9,403 nt of DNA from CAZZCP01 sp964653235 (GCA_964653235.1 CAZZCP010000083.1:1-9403), one strand, 5' to 3'. Shown: positions 1 to 6,774, numbered from the stretch's first letter. Program-made: numbers and translations. The notes: generated from the sequence alone by a model not told the origin.

Positions 1-30
1 TATTGAAATTGCATTTTTATTTGCGCGAAA

Positions 31-51
31 AAGTGAAATAAAAGGGAGCAG
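31..51 (+). repeat. Dispersed intergenic repeat, copy 1
   Basis: A 21-base unit containing GTGAAATAAAAGGGAGCAG. It matches copy 3 (7032-7052) and the reverse complement of copy 4 (9323-9343) with one mismatch each, and is related to copy 2 (1043-1063). It lies 140 bases upstream of the first nuclease gene and points toward it. It lacks the GGAC/GTCC palindrome that precedes the core in copies 2 and 3. No function is known to me. Confidence 0.75.
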
Positions 52-190
52 CTAGTAAGTGACTAAAATTACTCAGATTTGTTAATATTTTTTTAGTTTG
101 TAAGTTTTTCATTAGTTGTCCGCTTTCAGGCTTTCTTTCTTTCTATTTTTCGTTCTAGACTTAAGTCAGACCAAAAAGGGGTGTTGGGCT

Positions 191-1033
191 ATGAAAAATG
201 GATTTTTACTACTCATCTTATCTTTTACTTTCACAGTAAGTGCTTATCAGAAAGACAATTATTATGGTGAAGACTTTTACCGTTCTTTGCGCGGACTGGA
301 TGACAATTCAATGAAAATAAAATTAAAAAAGATTTTAACTTCATACCATAAAAGCATTCCAGGTCATCCAGATCAAATTCAGACTTCATGTGAGTCTGAG
401 AATTGCTATCGTCATGTTTCACATGGGTACCGAGAAGCCAGAGCAAAATTGTTTGGCCATCTTCATTTAGAAAAATCGAGCAGAGAATATAGTTTAGTGG
501 GAGTTTACTGTGAAAAAAGATATTTTTCCTCTGATTTTAATGGTCAAGCGATAGGCCCCAATCGCATTCCTGATCATAGCGTGATCAATGCCGAACACAC
601 TTGGCCCCAAAGTCGTTTTACTCGCAGTTTTCCTAAAACTTTGCAGAAGTCAGATCTTCATGCTCTTTTTCCGGTGACTTCTCGGGTAAATTCTACTCGC
701 GGCAATATGCCCTTTGGTCGAGTGGTTCAATCGATTGATTTGATTTGCAATGGTGGCGCTCGTGTTGGTTACTTAAGTTCGGTCAGTAATGACACTTACT
801 TTGAGGTTCCTGATAGTCATAAGGGTAATGTTGCACGTGCTATGTTTTACTTTTCGACTCGCTATGGATTGAGTATTGATCCTGTACAAGAAAAGTATTT
901 GCGTGAGTGGCATCAGTTAGACCCTGTGGACGAATTTGAAGAGTGGCGCAATGATGAAATTGCCAAATTTCAAAAGACCAGAAATCCATATATCGACTAT
1001 CAAGAACTTGTTGCTCAAATTGATGATTTCTAA
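191..1033 (+). CDS. Secreted endonuclease I (EndA/Vvn-type, His-Me finger)
   Basis: A 280-residue secreted nuclease expected to cut DNA, and probably RNA, non-specifically in the periplasm or outside the cell. The ATG at 191 is chosen because AAGGGG (176-181) lies nine bases upstream and because the protein then opens with a clean signal peptide (residues 1-18, ending TVSA). The in-frame TTG at 116 would bury that signal. The endonuclease I core is clear: EHTWPQS (about 135-141) has the metal-binding Glu and catalytic His136, followed by KSDLHALFP and VNSTRGN, where the second metal-ligand Asn of the family lies. Four cysteines (67, 72, 107, 186) are at positions matched in the paralogue at 1637-2482 and probably form disulfides. 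At 280 residues it is somewhat longer than E. coli EndA. It appears monocistronic and is bracketed by repeat copies 1 and 2. Confidence 0.93.
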   Translation: MKNGFLLLILSFTFTVSAYQKDNYYGEDFYRSLRGLDDNSMKIKLKKILTSYHKSIPGHPDQIQTSCESENCYRHVSHGYREARAKLFGHLHLEKSSREYSLVGVYCEKRYFSSDFNGQAIGPNRIPDHSVINAEHTWPQSRFTRSFPKTLQKSDLHALFPVTSRVNSTRGNMPFGRVVQSIDLICNGGARVGYLSSVSNDTYFEVPDSHKGNVARAMFYFSTRYGLSIDPVQEKYLREWHQLDPVDEFEEWRNDEIAKFQKTRNPYIDYQELVAQIDDF

Positions 1034-1042
1034 GAAGTCTTA

Positions 1043-1081
1043 ATGCGTCCTTTTGCTTCACTTCGGACATCTGTCCGAAGT
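1043..1081 (-). repeat. Dispersed intergenic repeat, copy 2, with hairpin
   Basis: Read on the minus strand, 1063-1043 is a diverged copy of the repeat (AAGTGAAGCAAAAGGACGCA, about four mismatches to copy 4). It is fused to a perfect inverted repeat with 10-base arms: ACTTCGGACA at 1060-1069, a 2-base centre, and TGTCCGAAGT at 1072-1081. The element starts ten bases after the stop of the first nuclease gene. The hairpin could impede transcription in either direction, but neither strand has a T-tract after it, so it is not a standard intrinsic terminator. Confidence 0.65.
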
Positions 1082-1205
1082 AGCTTAATTTCAAAATACA
1101 CCATTCATTTTGTCAGCAAGAGCTTAAAAATTCGATGCTTCTTCGAATCCAGCTCCGAGCTCTTTGAAATACAGGTTTTATTCAAGAAAAAGTGTAACAA
1201 AAGGC

Positions 1206-1230
1206 AGCGCTTAAGCTTGAAATCTGCGCT
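1206..1230. terminator. Weak candidate bidirectional terminator between convergent genes
   Basis: AGCGC (1206-1210) can pair with GCGCT (1226-1230) across a 15-base loop. ATTTTTC follows on the plus strand and GCCTTTTG on the minus strand. It sits between the convergent first nuclease gene and the DUF2237 gene, where a shared terminator would be expected. The five-base stem with a long loop is weak, and nothing better was seen in 1082-1287. Confidence 0.3.
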
Positions 1231-1287
1231 ATTTTTCAATAATCGGTGAGCTACAGGCCGAAATAGAATATGTAAGCTTAAAACAAT

Positions 1288-1650
1288 TTATGCTTGATTC
1301 TTTTTAAAAATTTCGAATTCGGCTTTTTGTAAAACCGATTCATGGGTTGCTTCAAGTACTACTTTAGGTGCCTTGCCAGCCTCATAAGCTTCGAGCCAGC
1401 GAGACGTACAAAGACACCAGCGATCACCTGCCTTTAAACCCGGAAAACCCCACTCTGGTTTTGGAGTGCTCAAGTCATTGCCTTTTTCTTTTGTGTATTC
1501 TAAGAACTCATCCGTCATTTCAGCACAGATACAATGTTCTCCAAAATCAGAGCTATCTGTATTGCATGTTCCATCACGAAAATAGCCTGTCTTTGGATTC
1601 AAGCTACAAAGCTTTAATTCTTCGCCCAATATGTTTTTAGAAGTCTTCAA
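1288..1650 (-). CDS. DUF2237 family protein
   Basis: About 120 residues of a DUF2237-type cytoplasmic protein of unknown function. Recognisable family blocks are NILGEELKLCSLNPKTGYFR near the N-terminus, CNTDSSDFGEHCICAEMTDE with FLEY, GNDLSTPKPEWGFPG, and GDRWCLCTSRW with EAYEAG, ending in VVLEATHESVL. The conserved cysteines (CS, CNT, CICA, CLC) hint at metal binding or redox chemistry, but that is an inference. The frame stays open upstream to 1740, inside the second nuclease gene, but those codons are antisense-free shadow sequence with no family similarity. The TTG at 1650 gives the usual family length and overlaps the nuclease stop by 14 bases, suggesting translational coupling. Another TTG at 1662 is possible. 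Neither has a strong ribosome binding site, so the start is uncertain while the family call is firm. Confidence 0.87.
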   Translation of the reverse strand: MKTSKNILGEELKLCSLNPKTGYFRDGTCNTDSSDFGEHCICAEMTDEFLEYTKEKGNDLSTPKPEWGFPGLKAGDRWCLCTSRWLEAYEAGKAPKVVLEATHESVLQKAEFEIFKKNQA

Positions 1651-2482
1651 TTTCTTCAACCCACTCTGGATAATCAATAAAAGGATTCCTAGTTTTCTGA
1701 AATTCTGCGATAGAGTCATTACGCATACGTTCAAAATCATCGACAGGGTCGAGACGGTGCCAATCTCTTAAGTAAGTCTCTTCAATATTTGAGATTTCAA
1801 GATCGTAGCGAACTGCCATATAAAAAAGTGCTCTAGCTGCATTGCCCTTATGATCTTCAGGGGGTTCAAAATAAAAATTAGAATCTACTGAGTTGCGATA
1901 GCCCATGCGAACACTGGGGCATACTTGTGATCTGACTTCAGATACATCTGCGAGTTTGTGATTTGATCTTGAAGAATTGGCACGACTGTTGGTCGGAAAA
2001 AGTGCATGCAGATCAGAGATAGCGAGATTGAGTGTTCGACCATAGAGTCTTTGTTTGAGCTTGCTTTGTGGCCAAGTGTGTTCGGTATTGATTTTGTTGT
2101 GGTTGGGAATTTGCCAAGGACCAGGTTTATGACTATAAAAATCAGATTCAGTATAAGTGATTTGGCAGTATACATCTCTTACAGCATATTCACCATCTAC
2201 TCTTTCAAGATGAAGATCGCCATATAGCTTTTTTCTCGCCATTTTATCACCCAAGTATTGATGATAAACATGACTGTAGCAATTTTCACCTCGGCATGAA
2301 GAGAGAATTAAATCTTTGGCACCAGGGCGAATTTTGTGATCTAACTTTAGAACCAGATGTAAGTATTCTCGAAAATCTGTTTTGTTCTGTTTGAGCTCGC
2401 CATAGTAATTGTATTTTTCCCAAGCCTGTACCGATAGACTGACCAGACAGAGAAGAATGCATTGCAAGATCCTTTTGCGCAT
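1637..2482 (-). CDS. Secreted endonuclease I (EndA/Vvn-type), second paralogue
   Basis: A 281-residue paralogue of the nuclease at 191-1033, with the same expected activity outside the cytoplasm. The ATG at 2482 is preferred to the TTG at 2503 because AAAGGAAG sits just upstream of it and the protein then begins with a typical signal peptide (about residues 1-20, ending SVQA). The core motifs are EHTWPQS (Glu134, His135), ISDLHALFP and the N-rich SRANSSRSN. The C-terminal block RDWHRLDPVDDFE through FQKTRNPFIDY nearly matches the other copy. Cysteines 63, 68, 106 and 188 correspond to those of the paralogue. The two copies have clearly diverged over most of their length, so the duplication is not recent or one copy was acquired separately. 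It is the first gene of a minus-strand pair with the DUF2237 gene. Confidence 0.93.
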   Translation of the reverse strand: MRKRILQCILLCLVSLSVQAWEKYNYYGELKQNKTDFREYLHLVLKLDHKIRPGAKDLILSSCRGENCYSHVYHQYLGDKMARKKLYGDLHLERVDGEYAVRDVYCQITYTESDFYSHKPGPWQIPNHNKINTEHTWPQSKLKQRLYGRTLNLAISDLHALFPTNSRANSSRSNHKLADVSEVRSQVCPSVRMGYRNSVDSNFYFEPPEDHKGNAARALFYMAVRYDLEISNIEETYLRDWHRLDPVDDFERMRNDSIAEFQKTRNPFIDYPEWVEEIEDF

Positions 2483-2620
2483 AAAACTTCCTTTGTTATT
2501 CAAATTGTCCTTCTTTAGGCTAGATCAGATTGACCAAGGTCGGGTGTAAAAAGGGCGTTCAAATCAAAAACCAATGAAAGGTCTAGTTTTTTGATCGCAA
2601 CTTCTGCAAACTAAGGAGAC

Positions 2621-2629
2621 TGTTACAAT
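2621..2629 (+). promoter_or_regulatory. Candidate extended -10 promoter for the small membrane protein gene
   Basis: TGTTACAAT matches an extended -10 element (TG, one base, then TACAAT, five of six consensus bases). Transcription would start at about 2636-2637, on the GTG of the next gene, giving a leaderless message. No good -35 hexamer is seen at the usual distance. The alternative is a longer transcript using AAGGAG at 2613-2618, although that lies 18 bases from the GTG. Confidence 0.35.
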
Positions 2630-2636
2630 AATAGAT

Positions 2637-2825
2637 GTGAATGTTTTTTGGATTCTTCCTATTGCAGCTATTTTGATTTTTATTCTTCGTATCCGCTATC
2701 CTTTTGCGCGAAGGAGTTTTCAGTCGGCGCTGGTTTTTTTCTCTGTTGCCCTCTTGCTGCAATTTCAAAACTGTTCTAAAACAGAAGTAGTAGAAACAAA
2801 ATCCAAACTAGAAGAAATTCGCTAA
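2637..2825 (+). CDS. Small two-segment membrane protein, unknown function
   Basis: A 62-residue protein that I do not recognise. It has a hydrophobic segment (about residues 4-17), a short basic loop (RIRYPFARR), a second hydrophobic segment (about 31-43) ending in FQNCS, and a charged tail (KTEVVETKSKLEEIR). The Cys after the second segment resembles a lipoprotein site, but Asn at the position before it departs from the standard lipobox. The GTG start is uncertain: AAGGAG (2613-2618) is 18 bases away, while an extended -10 is seven bases away. Its stop overlaps the next start (TAATG), and this coupling is the best evidence that the gene is real. It heads the cluster with the DUF1232 gene and greB. 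Confidence 0.6.
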   Translation: MNVFWILPIAAILIFILRIRYPFARRSFQSALVFFSVALLLQFQNCSKTEVVETKSKLEEIR

Positions 2826-3157
2826 TGGCAAAGAAACCAAGTTTAGAAGATCTTGAGAAAAAAGGCTCTGACCCTAAAAGTGAAGAAAAGGTCAAAGAGT
2901 CTTTTGAATCATACTATGAAAAGCAAAAGTCTCGCTTTTCTTTTTTTCACGAACTCGAAGAAATGTATGATTGGTTTGTATCAGGAAAAATGTCTAATAA
3001 AGATAAAGCTATCTTAATTGGCTCTCTTCTCTACTTTATCAATCCTGTCGACTTTATTCCCGACATCACACCATTTCTTGGCTTTAGTGATGACTTTGCA
3101 GTCTTACTCATGGCATATCGCTATTTAAAAAAACAAAGCAAAAAAGATTCAGAATGA
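2825..3157 (+). CDS. DUF1232 (YkvA-like) membrane protein
   Basis: A 110-residue protein with a charged, Lys/Glu-rich N-terminal half (about 1-50, probably cytoplasmic and partly helical). A DUF1232 domain follows at about 58-105, with the hallmark FINPVDFIPDITPFLGFSDD stretch and then FAVLLMAYRYL. Family members are small membrane-associated proteins without an established biochemical role. The ATG shares one base with the stop of the preceding small membrane protein gene. Its own stop overlaps the greB start by four bases (ATGA), so all three are probably translated in a coupled way. No strong ribosome binding site precedes it, which fits coupling. Confidence 0.9.
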   Translation: MAKKPSLEDLEKKGSDPKSEEKVKESFESYYEKQKSRFSFFHELEEMYDWFVSGKMSNKDKAILIGSLLYFINPVDFIPDITPFLGFSDDFAVLLMAYRYLKKQSKKDSE

Positions 3158-3621
3158 AAAACTATATAACCTTGCAAGGCATGGAAGAGCTCCGACAGGA
3201 GTACAAACGTCTTTTAAAAGTGGAGCGGCCGCAAATTGTTGAAGTCGTCTCTTGGGCTGCTGGCAATGGTGACCGTTCTGAAAATGGGGATTACATTTAT
3301 GGAAAAAAGCGTTTGCGCGAAATCGATAAACGTCTTCACTACCTACAAAGACAAATGGAATCTGCCGAAGTTGTCGACCCTTCTAGTTTGAGTGGTGAGA
3401 CGGTGCGCTTTGGGGCCCATGTGTGTATCGCTTATTCTGATGGGCGAGAAGAAGTCTACCAAATCGTTGGCGAGTCAGAGATTGACCCAGAAATGCGAAA
3501 AATTTCTTGGAAGTCGCCAATAGCCAAATCGCTTTTGGGTAAAAACTTAGGTGACGAAGTTAAAGTGAGACTTCCCAAAGGGGAAGAAATCATTGAAATT
3601 GTTGATCTAGAATACAAGTGA
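3154..3621 (+). CDS. greB: Transcription elongation factor GreB
   Basis: A 155-residue Gre factor. It enters the RNA polymerase secondary channel and stimulates cleavage of backtracked transcripts. The N-terminal coiled coil (about 5-75) carries the tip motif GDRSENGDY, with acidic Asp40 and Glu43 that coordinate the catalytic magnesium in this family, followed by KKRLREIDKRLHYL, typical of GreB rather than GreA. The C-terminal FKBP-like domain (about 80-155) includes GESEIDP, ISWKSPIAKSLLGK and GDEVKV. Length is normal. The start overlaps the DUF1232 stop (ATGA), and no separate strong ribosome binding site is seen. Confidence 0.96.
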   Translation: MKNYITLQGMEELRQEYKRLLKVERPQIVEVVSWAAGNGDRSENGDYIYGKKRLREIDKRLHYLQRQMESAEVVDPSSLSGETVRFGAHVCIAYSDGREEVYQIVGESEIDPEMRKISWKSPIAKSLLGKNLGDEVKVRLPKGEEIIEIVDLEYK

Positions 3622-3622
3622 T

Positions 3623-3651
3623 TTGACCTTTTTTAAGCTCTAGATTAGGTT
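3623..3651 (+). promoter_or_regulatory. Candidate promoter for map
   Basis: TTGACC (3623-3628, five of six consensus -35 bases) is followed after 17 bases by TAGGTT (3646-3651), a poor -10. The predicted start point falls on the A of the map ATG at 3658, so a transcript from here would be leaderless. TAGG also overlaps the only weak ribosome binding candidate for map, so read-through from greB is an alternative. Confidence 0.35.
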
Positions 3652-3657
3652 TCTGCA

Positions 3658-4416
3658 ATGACCAGAAAGACAGCCAGCGATGTTGCTGGAATGGAAAAAG
3701 CAGGCAAGCTAGCAGCTCGTTGTTTGAATTATGCAGCTCAATTTATTGAAGCTGGCAAAACTACCAATGAAATTGACAAAATTGTTCATGATTGGATTTT
3801 AACCAATAATGCAACTCCGGCTCCTTTAAACTATAATGGCTTTCCAAAGTCGTGTTGCACCTCTGTCAATGAGGTGATTTGTCATGGGGTTCCCAATGAT
3901 GAAACGCTTAAAGAGGGCGACATTATCAATTTAGATGTAACTCTAATCGTGAATGGCTATCATGGAGATACTTCGAGAACCTTTTATGTTGGAGAAGTCT
4001 CAGAAAATGCAAAAGCCATTACCGAAGCGGCTAAAGAAGCCATGTTCAAAGGAATCGAGCAGCTCAAACCGGGTGCTACCACTGGAGATATAGGTTTTGC
4101 TATTAATAAATACACCACTCGCCAAGGCTTTCATATTGTTCGTGAAATCGGCGGGCATGGAATTGGCAAAAAGTTTCATGAAGATCCTTTTGTTCCATCA
4201 TACGGAAAAAAGGGAAAAGGGCACAAACTGATAAAATGGGGTTGTCTAACTGTAGAGCCTATGATCAATGAAACCGATGCTGAGATGATAGAACACTCTA
4301 TCCCAGAGTCGTCGATAAAATGGTATACAACAGCAGATAAGTGCCTATCTGCACAGTTTGAGCATACTTGTTTGATTACCGACACAGGGTATCAGATTTT
4401 GACTTTAGACGATTGA
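3658..4416 (+). CDS. map: Methionine aminopeptidase, type I
   Basis: A 252-residue metalloenzyme that removes the initiator methionine from nascent proteins in the cytoplasm. All catalytic positions are visible: His76 in VICHGVP, metal ligands Asp93 (INLDVT), Asp104 (GDTSR), His167 (GGHGIG), Glu200 (TVEPM) and Glu235 (QFEHT), plus His174 (KFHEDP). Length and the pita-bread fold order are standard for a bacterial type I enzyme. The stretch MIEHSIPESSIKWYTTADKC before the last glutamate is slightly longer than in E. coli. It lies 36 bases after greB on the same strand and may be read from the upstream cluster, from its own promoter at 3623-3651, or from both. Confidence 0.97.
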   Translation: MTRKTASDVAGMEKAGKLAARCLNYAAQFIEAGKTTNEIDKIVHDWILTNNATPAPLNYNGFPKSCCTSVNEVICHGVPNDETLKEGDIINLDVTLIVNGYHGDTSRTFYVGEVSENAKAITEAAKEAMFKGIEQLKPGATTGDIGFAINKYTTRQGFHIVREIGGHGIGKKFHEDPFVPSYGKKGKGHKLIKWGCLTVEPMINETDAEMIEHSIPESSIKWYTTADKCLSAQFEHTCLITDTGYQILTLDD

Positions 4417-4459
4417 GCTTACGAACTTAATCTATTGCTTTGCATGCAAGGGGCCTAGC

Positions 4460-4488
4460 TTGACTCGCAATTTTGAGCTAATTAGTCT
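4460..4488 (+). promoter_or_regulatory. Candidate sigma-70 promoter for ahcY
   Basis: TTGACT (4460-4465) and TAGTCT (4483-4488) are separated by 17 bases. Transcription would start near 4495, giving a leader of about 35 bases that contains the strong ribosome binding site of ahcY. The -35 is good and the -10 is weak. The leader is too short for a riboswitch. Confidence 0.45.
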
Positions 4489-4513
4489 AAATCACAAAGA
4501 ATGAATAAATAAA

Positions 4514-4520
4514 AAGGAGG
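4514..4520 (+). promoter_or_regulatory. Ribosome binding site of ahcY
   Basis: AAGGAGG is the strongest Shine-Dalgarno sequence in the window. It lies eight bases before the ATG at 4529 and five before the TTG at 4526, which favours the ATG as the start. Confidence 0.8.
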
Positions 4521-4528
4521 CTCCATTG

Positions 4529-5874
4529 ATGGGCGTATTATCTGAAAAAAGTGAACATATTCGTGCTTTCACTGACACGGAACAAAAGCGAGATTTTTGT
4601 GTTGCTAAAGAGGCGATGCTAGATCCTAAAAAGTTTAATGAACTCGCTCAATGGGGCAGAAAAGAAATCGAACTTGCCGAAAAAGAAATGCCAGGTCTAA
4701 TGGCTCTTCGTGACGAATACAAAGACAAACAACCCTTGCAAGGTGCTCGCATCACAGGTTGTTTGCACATGACGATTCAAACAGCTGTATTGATCGAAAC
4801 TCTCACTGCTCTCGGTGCCGATGTACGCTGGTCTTCTTGCAACATCTTTTCAACCCAAGATCATGCAGCCGTAGCAATTGCTGCAACAGGAGTTCCTGTT
4901 TATGCCTGGAAAGGCGAAACCGATGAAGAATACGAATGGTGCATTCGTCAAACCATCGAAGGCTGGGGTACGAAGGGCTATGATCTGATACTAGATGATG
5001 GCGGCGACCTAACCAATATGATGCACAAAGAGTATCCTGAAATGCTTGAAAAAATCATAGGTGTTTCTGAAGAGACTACCACAGGTGTTGTGAACTTGGA
5101 GCGTTTGGCAAAGGACGGTAAGCTTAGAATTCCAGCGATCAATGTGAATGACTCGGTCACCAAATCTAAATTTGATAATCTATACGGATGCCGCGAATCT
5201 TTAGCCGATGGACTCAAGCGTGCCACCGATACCATGGTTGCTGGTAAAATTGTTGTTGTTGCCGGCTTTGGCGATGTAGGTAAAGGTTCAGCCCATTCTC
5301 TTCGCGGGTTTGGTGCACGTGTAATCGTAACTGAAATTGACCCGATTTGTGCTCTGCAAGCTGCGATGGAAGGCTTTCAGGTAACTACGATTGAAGAGGT
5401 AGTTGAAGAAGCTGACATTTTTGTTACAGCAACTGGAAACTACAATATCATTCGTGATGAGCATTTTACCAANNNNNNNNNNACAATGAAATCGATATGG
5501 CTTGGCTTAATAAAAACTCCAAAAAAGTAGTAGTGAAACCACAGGTTGATGAGCATGAACTAGCAAACGGCAATCGCATTATTGTTCTTGCTGAAGGTCG
5601 TCTCGTAAACTTGGGCTGTGGTACTGGCCATCCAAGCTTTGTGATGAGTAATTCTTTTACCAACCAGGTGATGGCGCAAATCGATTTATTTACCAACATT
5701 CAGGCTTATCCTGAAAACAAAGTATATCGCTTGCCGAAAGCTTTAGACGAAAAGGTGGCCGCTCTTCATCTAGATCGTTTGGGAGTAAAATTGACCAAGC
5801 TTACAGTCGATCAAGCAAAATACATTGGCGTGTCGGTTACTGGTCCTTACAAACCAGAGCACTACCGCTATTAA
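4529..5874 (+). CDS. ahcY: S-adenosylhomocysteine hydrolase, interrupted by an assembly gap
   Basis: NAD-dependent cytoplasmic enzyme that splits S-adenosylhomocysteine into adenosine and homocysteine, relieving product inhibition of methyltransferases. Before the gap, 314 residues show SSCNIFSTQDHAAVAIA (about 102-118), the catalytic set Asp157, Glu182 (EETTTG), Lys212 and Asp216 (VTKSKFDN), and the NAD-binding GFGDVGKG (246-253). After the gap come NEIDMAWLN, KPQVDEHEL, AEGRLVNLGCGTGHPSFVMS and the C-terminal KPEHYRY signature. Compared with other members, about 14 residues (roughly MKxxAIVCNIGHF) belong where only ten Ns and a few bases stand, so the apparent frame change is an assembly artefact. 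It lacks the insertion of about 40 residues found in many bacterial enzymes and has about 25 extra N-terminal residues. Total length would be about 458. Confidence 0.95.
5473..5482. other. Assembly gap (ten Ns)
   Basis: A run of ten unknown bases inside ahcY. From the SAH hydrolase family pattern about 42 bases should lie between the codon ending at 5470 and the codon beginning at 5482. Eleven positions are given, so about 31 bases are missing and the run length is a placeholder. Confidence 0.95.
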
Positions 5875-5909
5875 TTCACTCTCCATTACTTAATTTTATA
5901 TAATTAAAG

Positions 5910-5940
5910 ACCCCACATTTCATTGATAGTCTTGTGGGGT
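5910..5940. terminator. Terminator hairpin shared by ahcY and the convergent gene
   Basis: ACCCCACA (5910-5917) pairs perfectly with TGTGGGGT (5933-5940) around a 15-base loop. It starts 35 bases after the ahcY stop and directly abuts the stop of the minus-strand gene at 5941. On the minus strand it is followed by CTTTAATTATAT, a short T-containing tract; on the plus strand by TCAATTG with no T-run. It is therefore better for the minus-strand gene but probably serves both. Confidence 0.65.
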
Positions 5941-6774
5941 TCAATTGAAAATGCCCTCAAACCGATCATAGCTCAAAGCAACCTCTGCTCTCTCTGATGA
6001 TGGCATCGGATGATGAAGAATATTGAATATCCCATCCTCAGAGATCAGTGCATCCTCTGGTATGCTTCTCAATAGATCAGGAACTTTGGCCTTAGAATAG
6101 GGAAAAAGAGTCTTTAGATCGCCAAACTTAAAGTCTCTTTGAATGTACTCAGATTCTGGTATGTCAAAGAAGATTTGAACGAAGATTTCAAGTGTCGGTA
6201 CAATGAATCTTCCCCCGTATTGATTCCAGTAACGCAATTCTAGTCCAGCCCAGCCGCCCAAAGATTCTAATCGACGAGGGTATTCTTCATCACTTATAGG
6301 TGATTCTTGGTAGATTAGGTCTTGAGAAAACTGCATTATAGCTTCAAAAAGTGCCAGTTCTTTACTGAATTCGTTTAATACAGAAATACAAGGCACCTTT
6401 GAGTTTTTGTATAGTGGGTTTTTAGCATCTTTTTGCTGGCATAGCCGATAGAGTTTTGAATTGGTAGTAGGTAGATAATCAAAAAGACTCTGTCCCTCTT
6501 GTTTTTCAAGCATTATCGAACGAGCTGGGCTAGCAATTTGATATTCATAAGATACCGAGACTTCATAGGGTTTGCCATTCTTCATCCTTAGAACCAGCAA
6601 GTCTTTGATTAAGTCATCAAGTAATTGCATATAGTAGTTTGTAAGACTTGATCGTTGCGGGTCGTAGATGACAGAAGCACTAATGACTTGAGGCCTCCAA
6701 TTATTGTTATTGGCAGAAACTTGAAAACAAAAAAGAGAAATAAAAAAGAAGATTTCAATACGCTTTTTCATCAT
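5941..6774 (-). CDS. Secreted protein of unknown function
   Basis: A protein of about 277 residues that I do not recognise. It opens with a clear signal peptide (MMKKRIEIFFFISLFCFQ, then VSA), cleaved before an Asn-rich start (NNNNWRP). The mature part is soluble-looking, rich in Tyr, Leu and acidic residues, with two cysteines (CQQKDA and PCISVL) that could form a disulfide, and no further membrane segment. The middle contains GGWAGLELRYWNQYGGRF, the only glycine- and aromatic-rich block. Two adjacent ATGs (6774 and 6771) follow AAGGAAG; the second has the better spacing, but the difference is one residue. Upstream codons to 6801 bring the ORF no recognisable extension. It stands alone on its strand, with the hairpin at 5910-5940 right after its stop. 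Confidence 0.85.
   Translation of the reverse strand: MMKKRIEIFFFISLFCFQVSANNNNWRPQVISASVIYDPQRSSLTNYYMQLLDDLIKDLLVLRMKNGKPYEVSVSYEYQIASPARSIMLEKQEGQSLFDYLPTTNSKLYRLCQQKDAKNPLYKNSKVPCISVLNEFSKELALFEAIMQFSQDLIYQESPISDEEYPRRLESLGGWAGLELRYWNQYGGRFIVPTLEIFVQIFFDIPESEYIQRDFKFGDLKTLFPYSKAKVPDLLRSIPEDALISEDGIFNILHHPMPSSERAEVALSYDRFEGIFN

Noticed and set aside
2..55. C-terminal end of a gene at the left edge
   Set aside because: Two plus-strand frames run from the edge to stops at about 41 and 55, but both are short, include the repeat, and resemble nothing I know.
116..190. Nuclease start at the TTG at 116
   Set aside because: AAGGGG is correctly placed for the ATG at 191, and the signal peptide begins there. 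The extra 25 residues would hide it.
1060..1081. Standard intrinsic terminator at the perfect inverted repeat
   Set aside because: The stem is strong, but neither strand has a T-tract after it. It is better described as part of the repeat element.
1043..1249. Plus-strand open frame of 68 codons after the first nuclease gene
   Set aside because: It consists of the repeat and hairpin sequence, has no ribosome binding site, and encodes a basic, Ser-rich product without recognisable features.
1651..1740. N-terminal extension of the DUF2237 protein from the ATG at 1740
   Set aside because: These codons lie wholly within the second nuclease gene in another frame and do not resemble the DUF2237 family. 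The family domain starts near 1640.
4417..4525. SAH riboswitch upstream of ahcY
   Set aside because: The interval is about 109 bases and shows no conserved SAH-riboswitch core. The likely promoter leaves a leader of only about 35 bases.
4526..5530. ahcY as two genes or a true frameshift
   Set aside because: The break coincides with ten Ns, and both halves are continuous parts of one SAH hydrolase with only about 14 residues missing.
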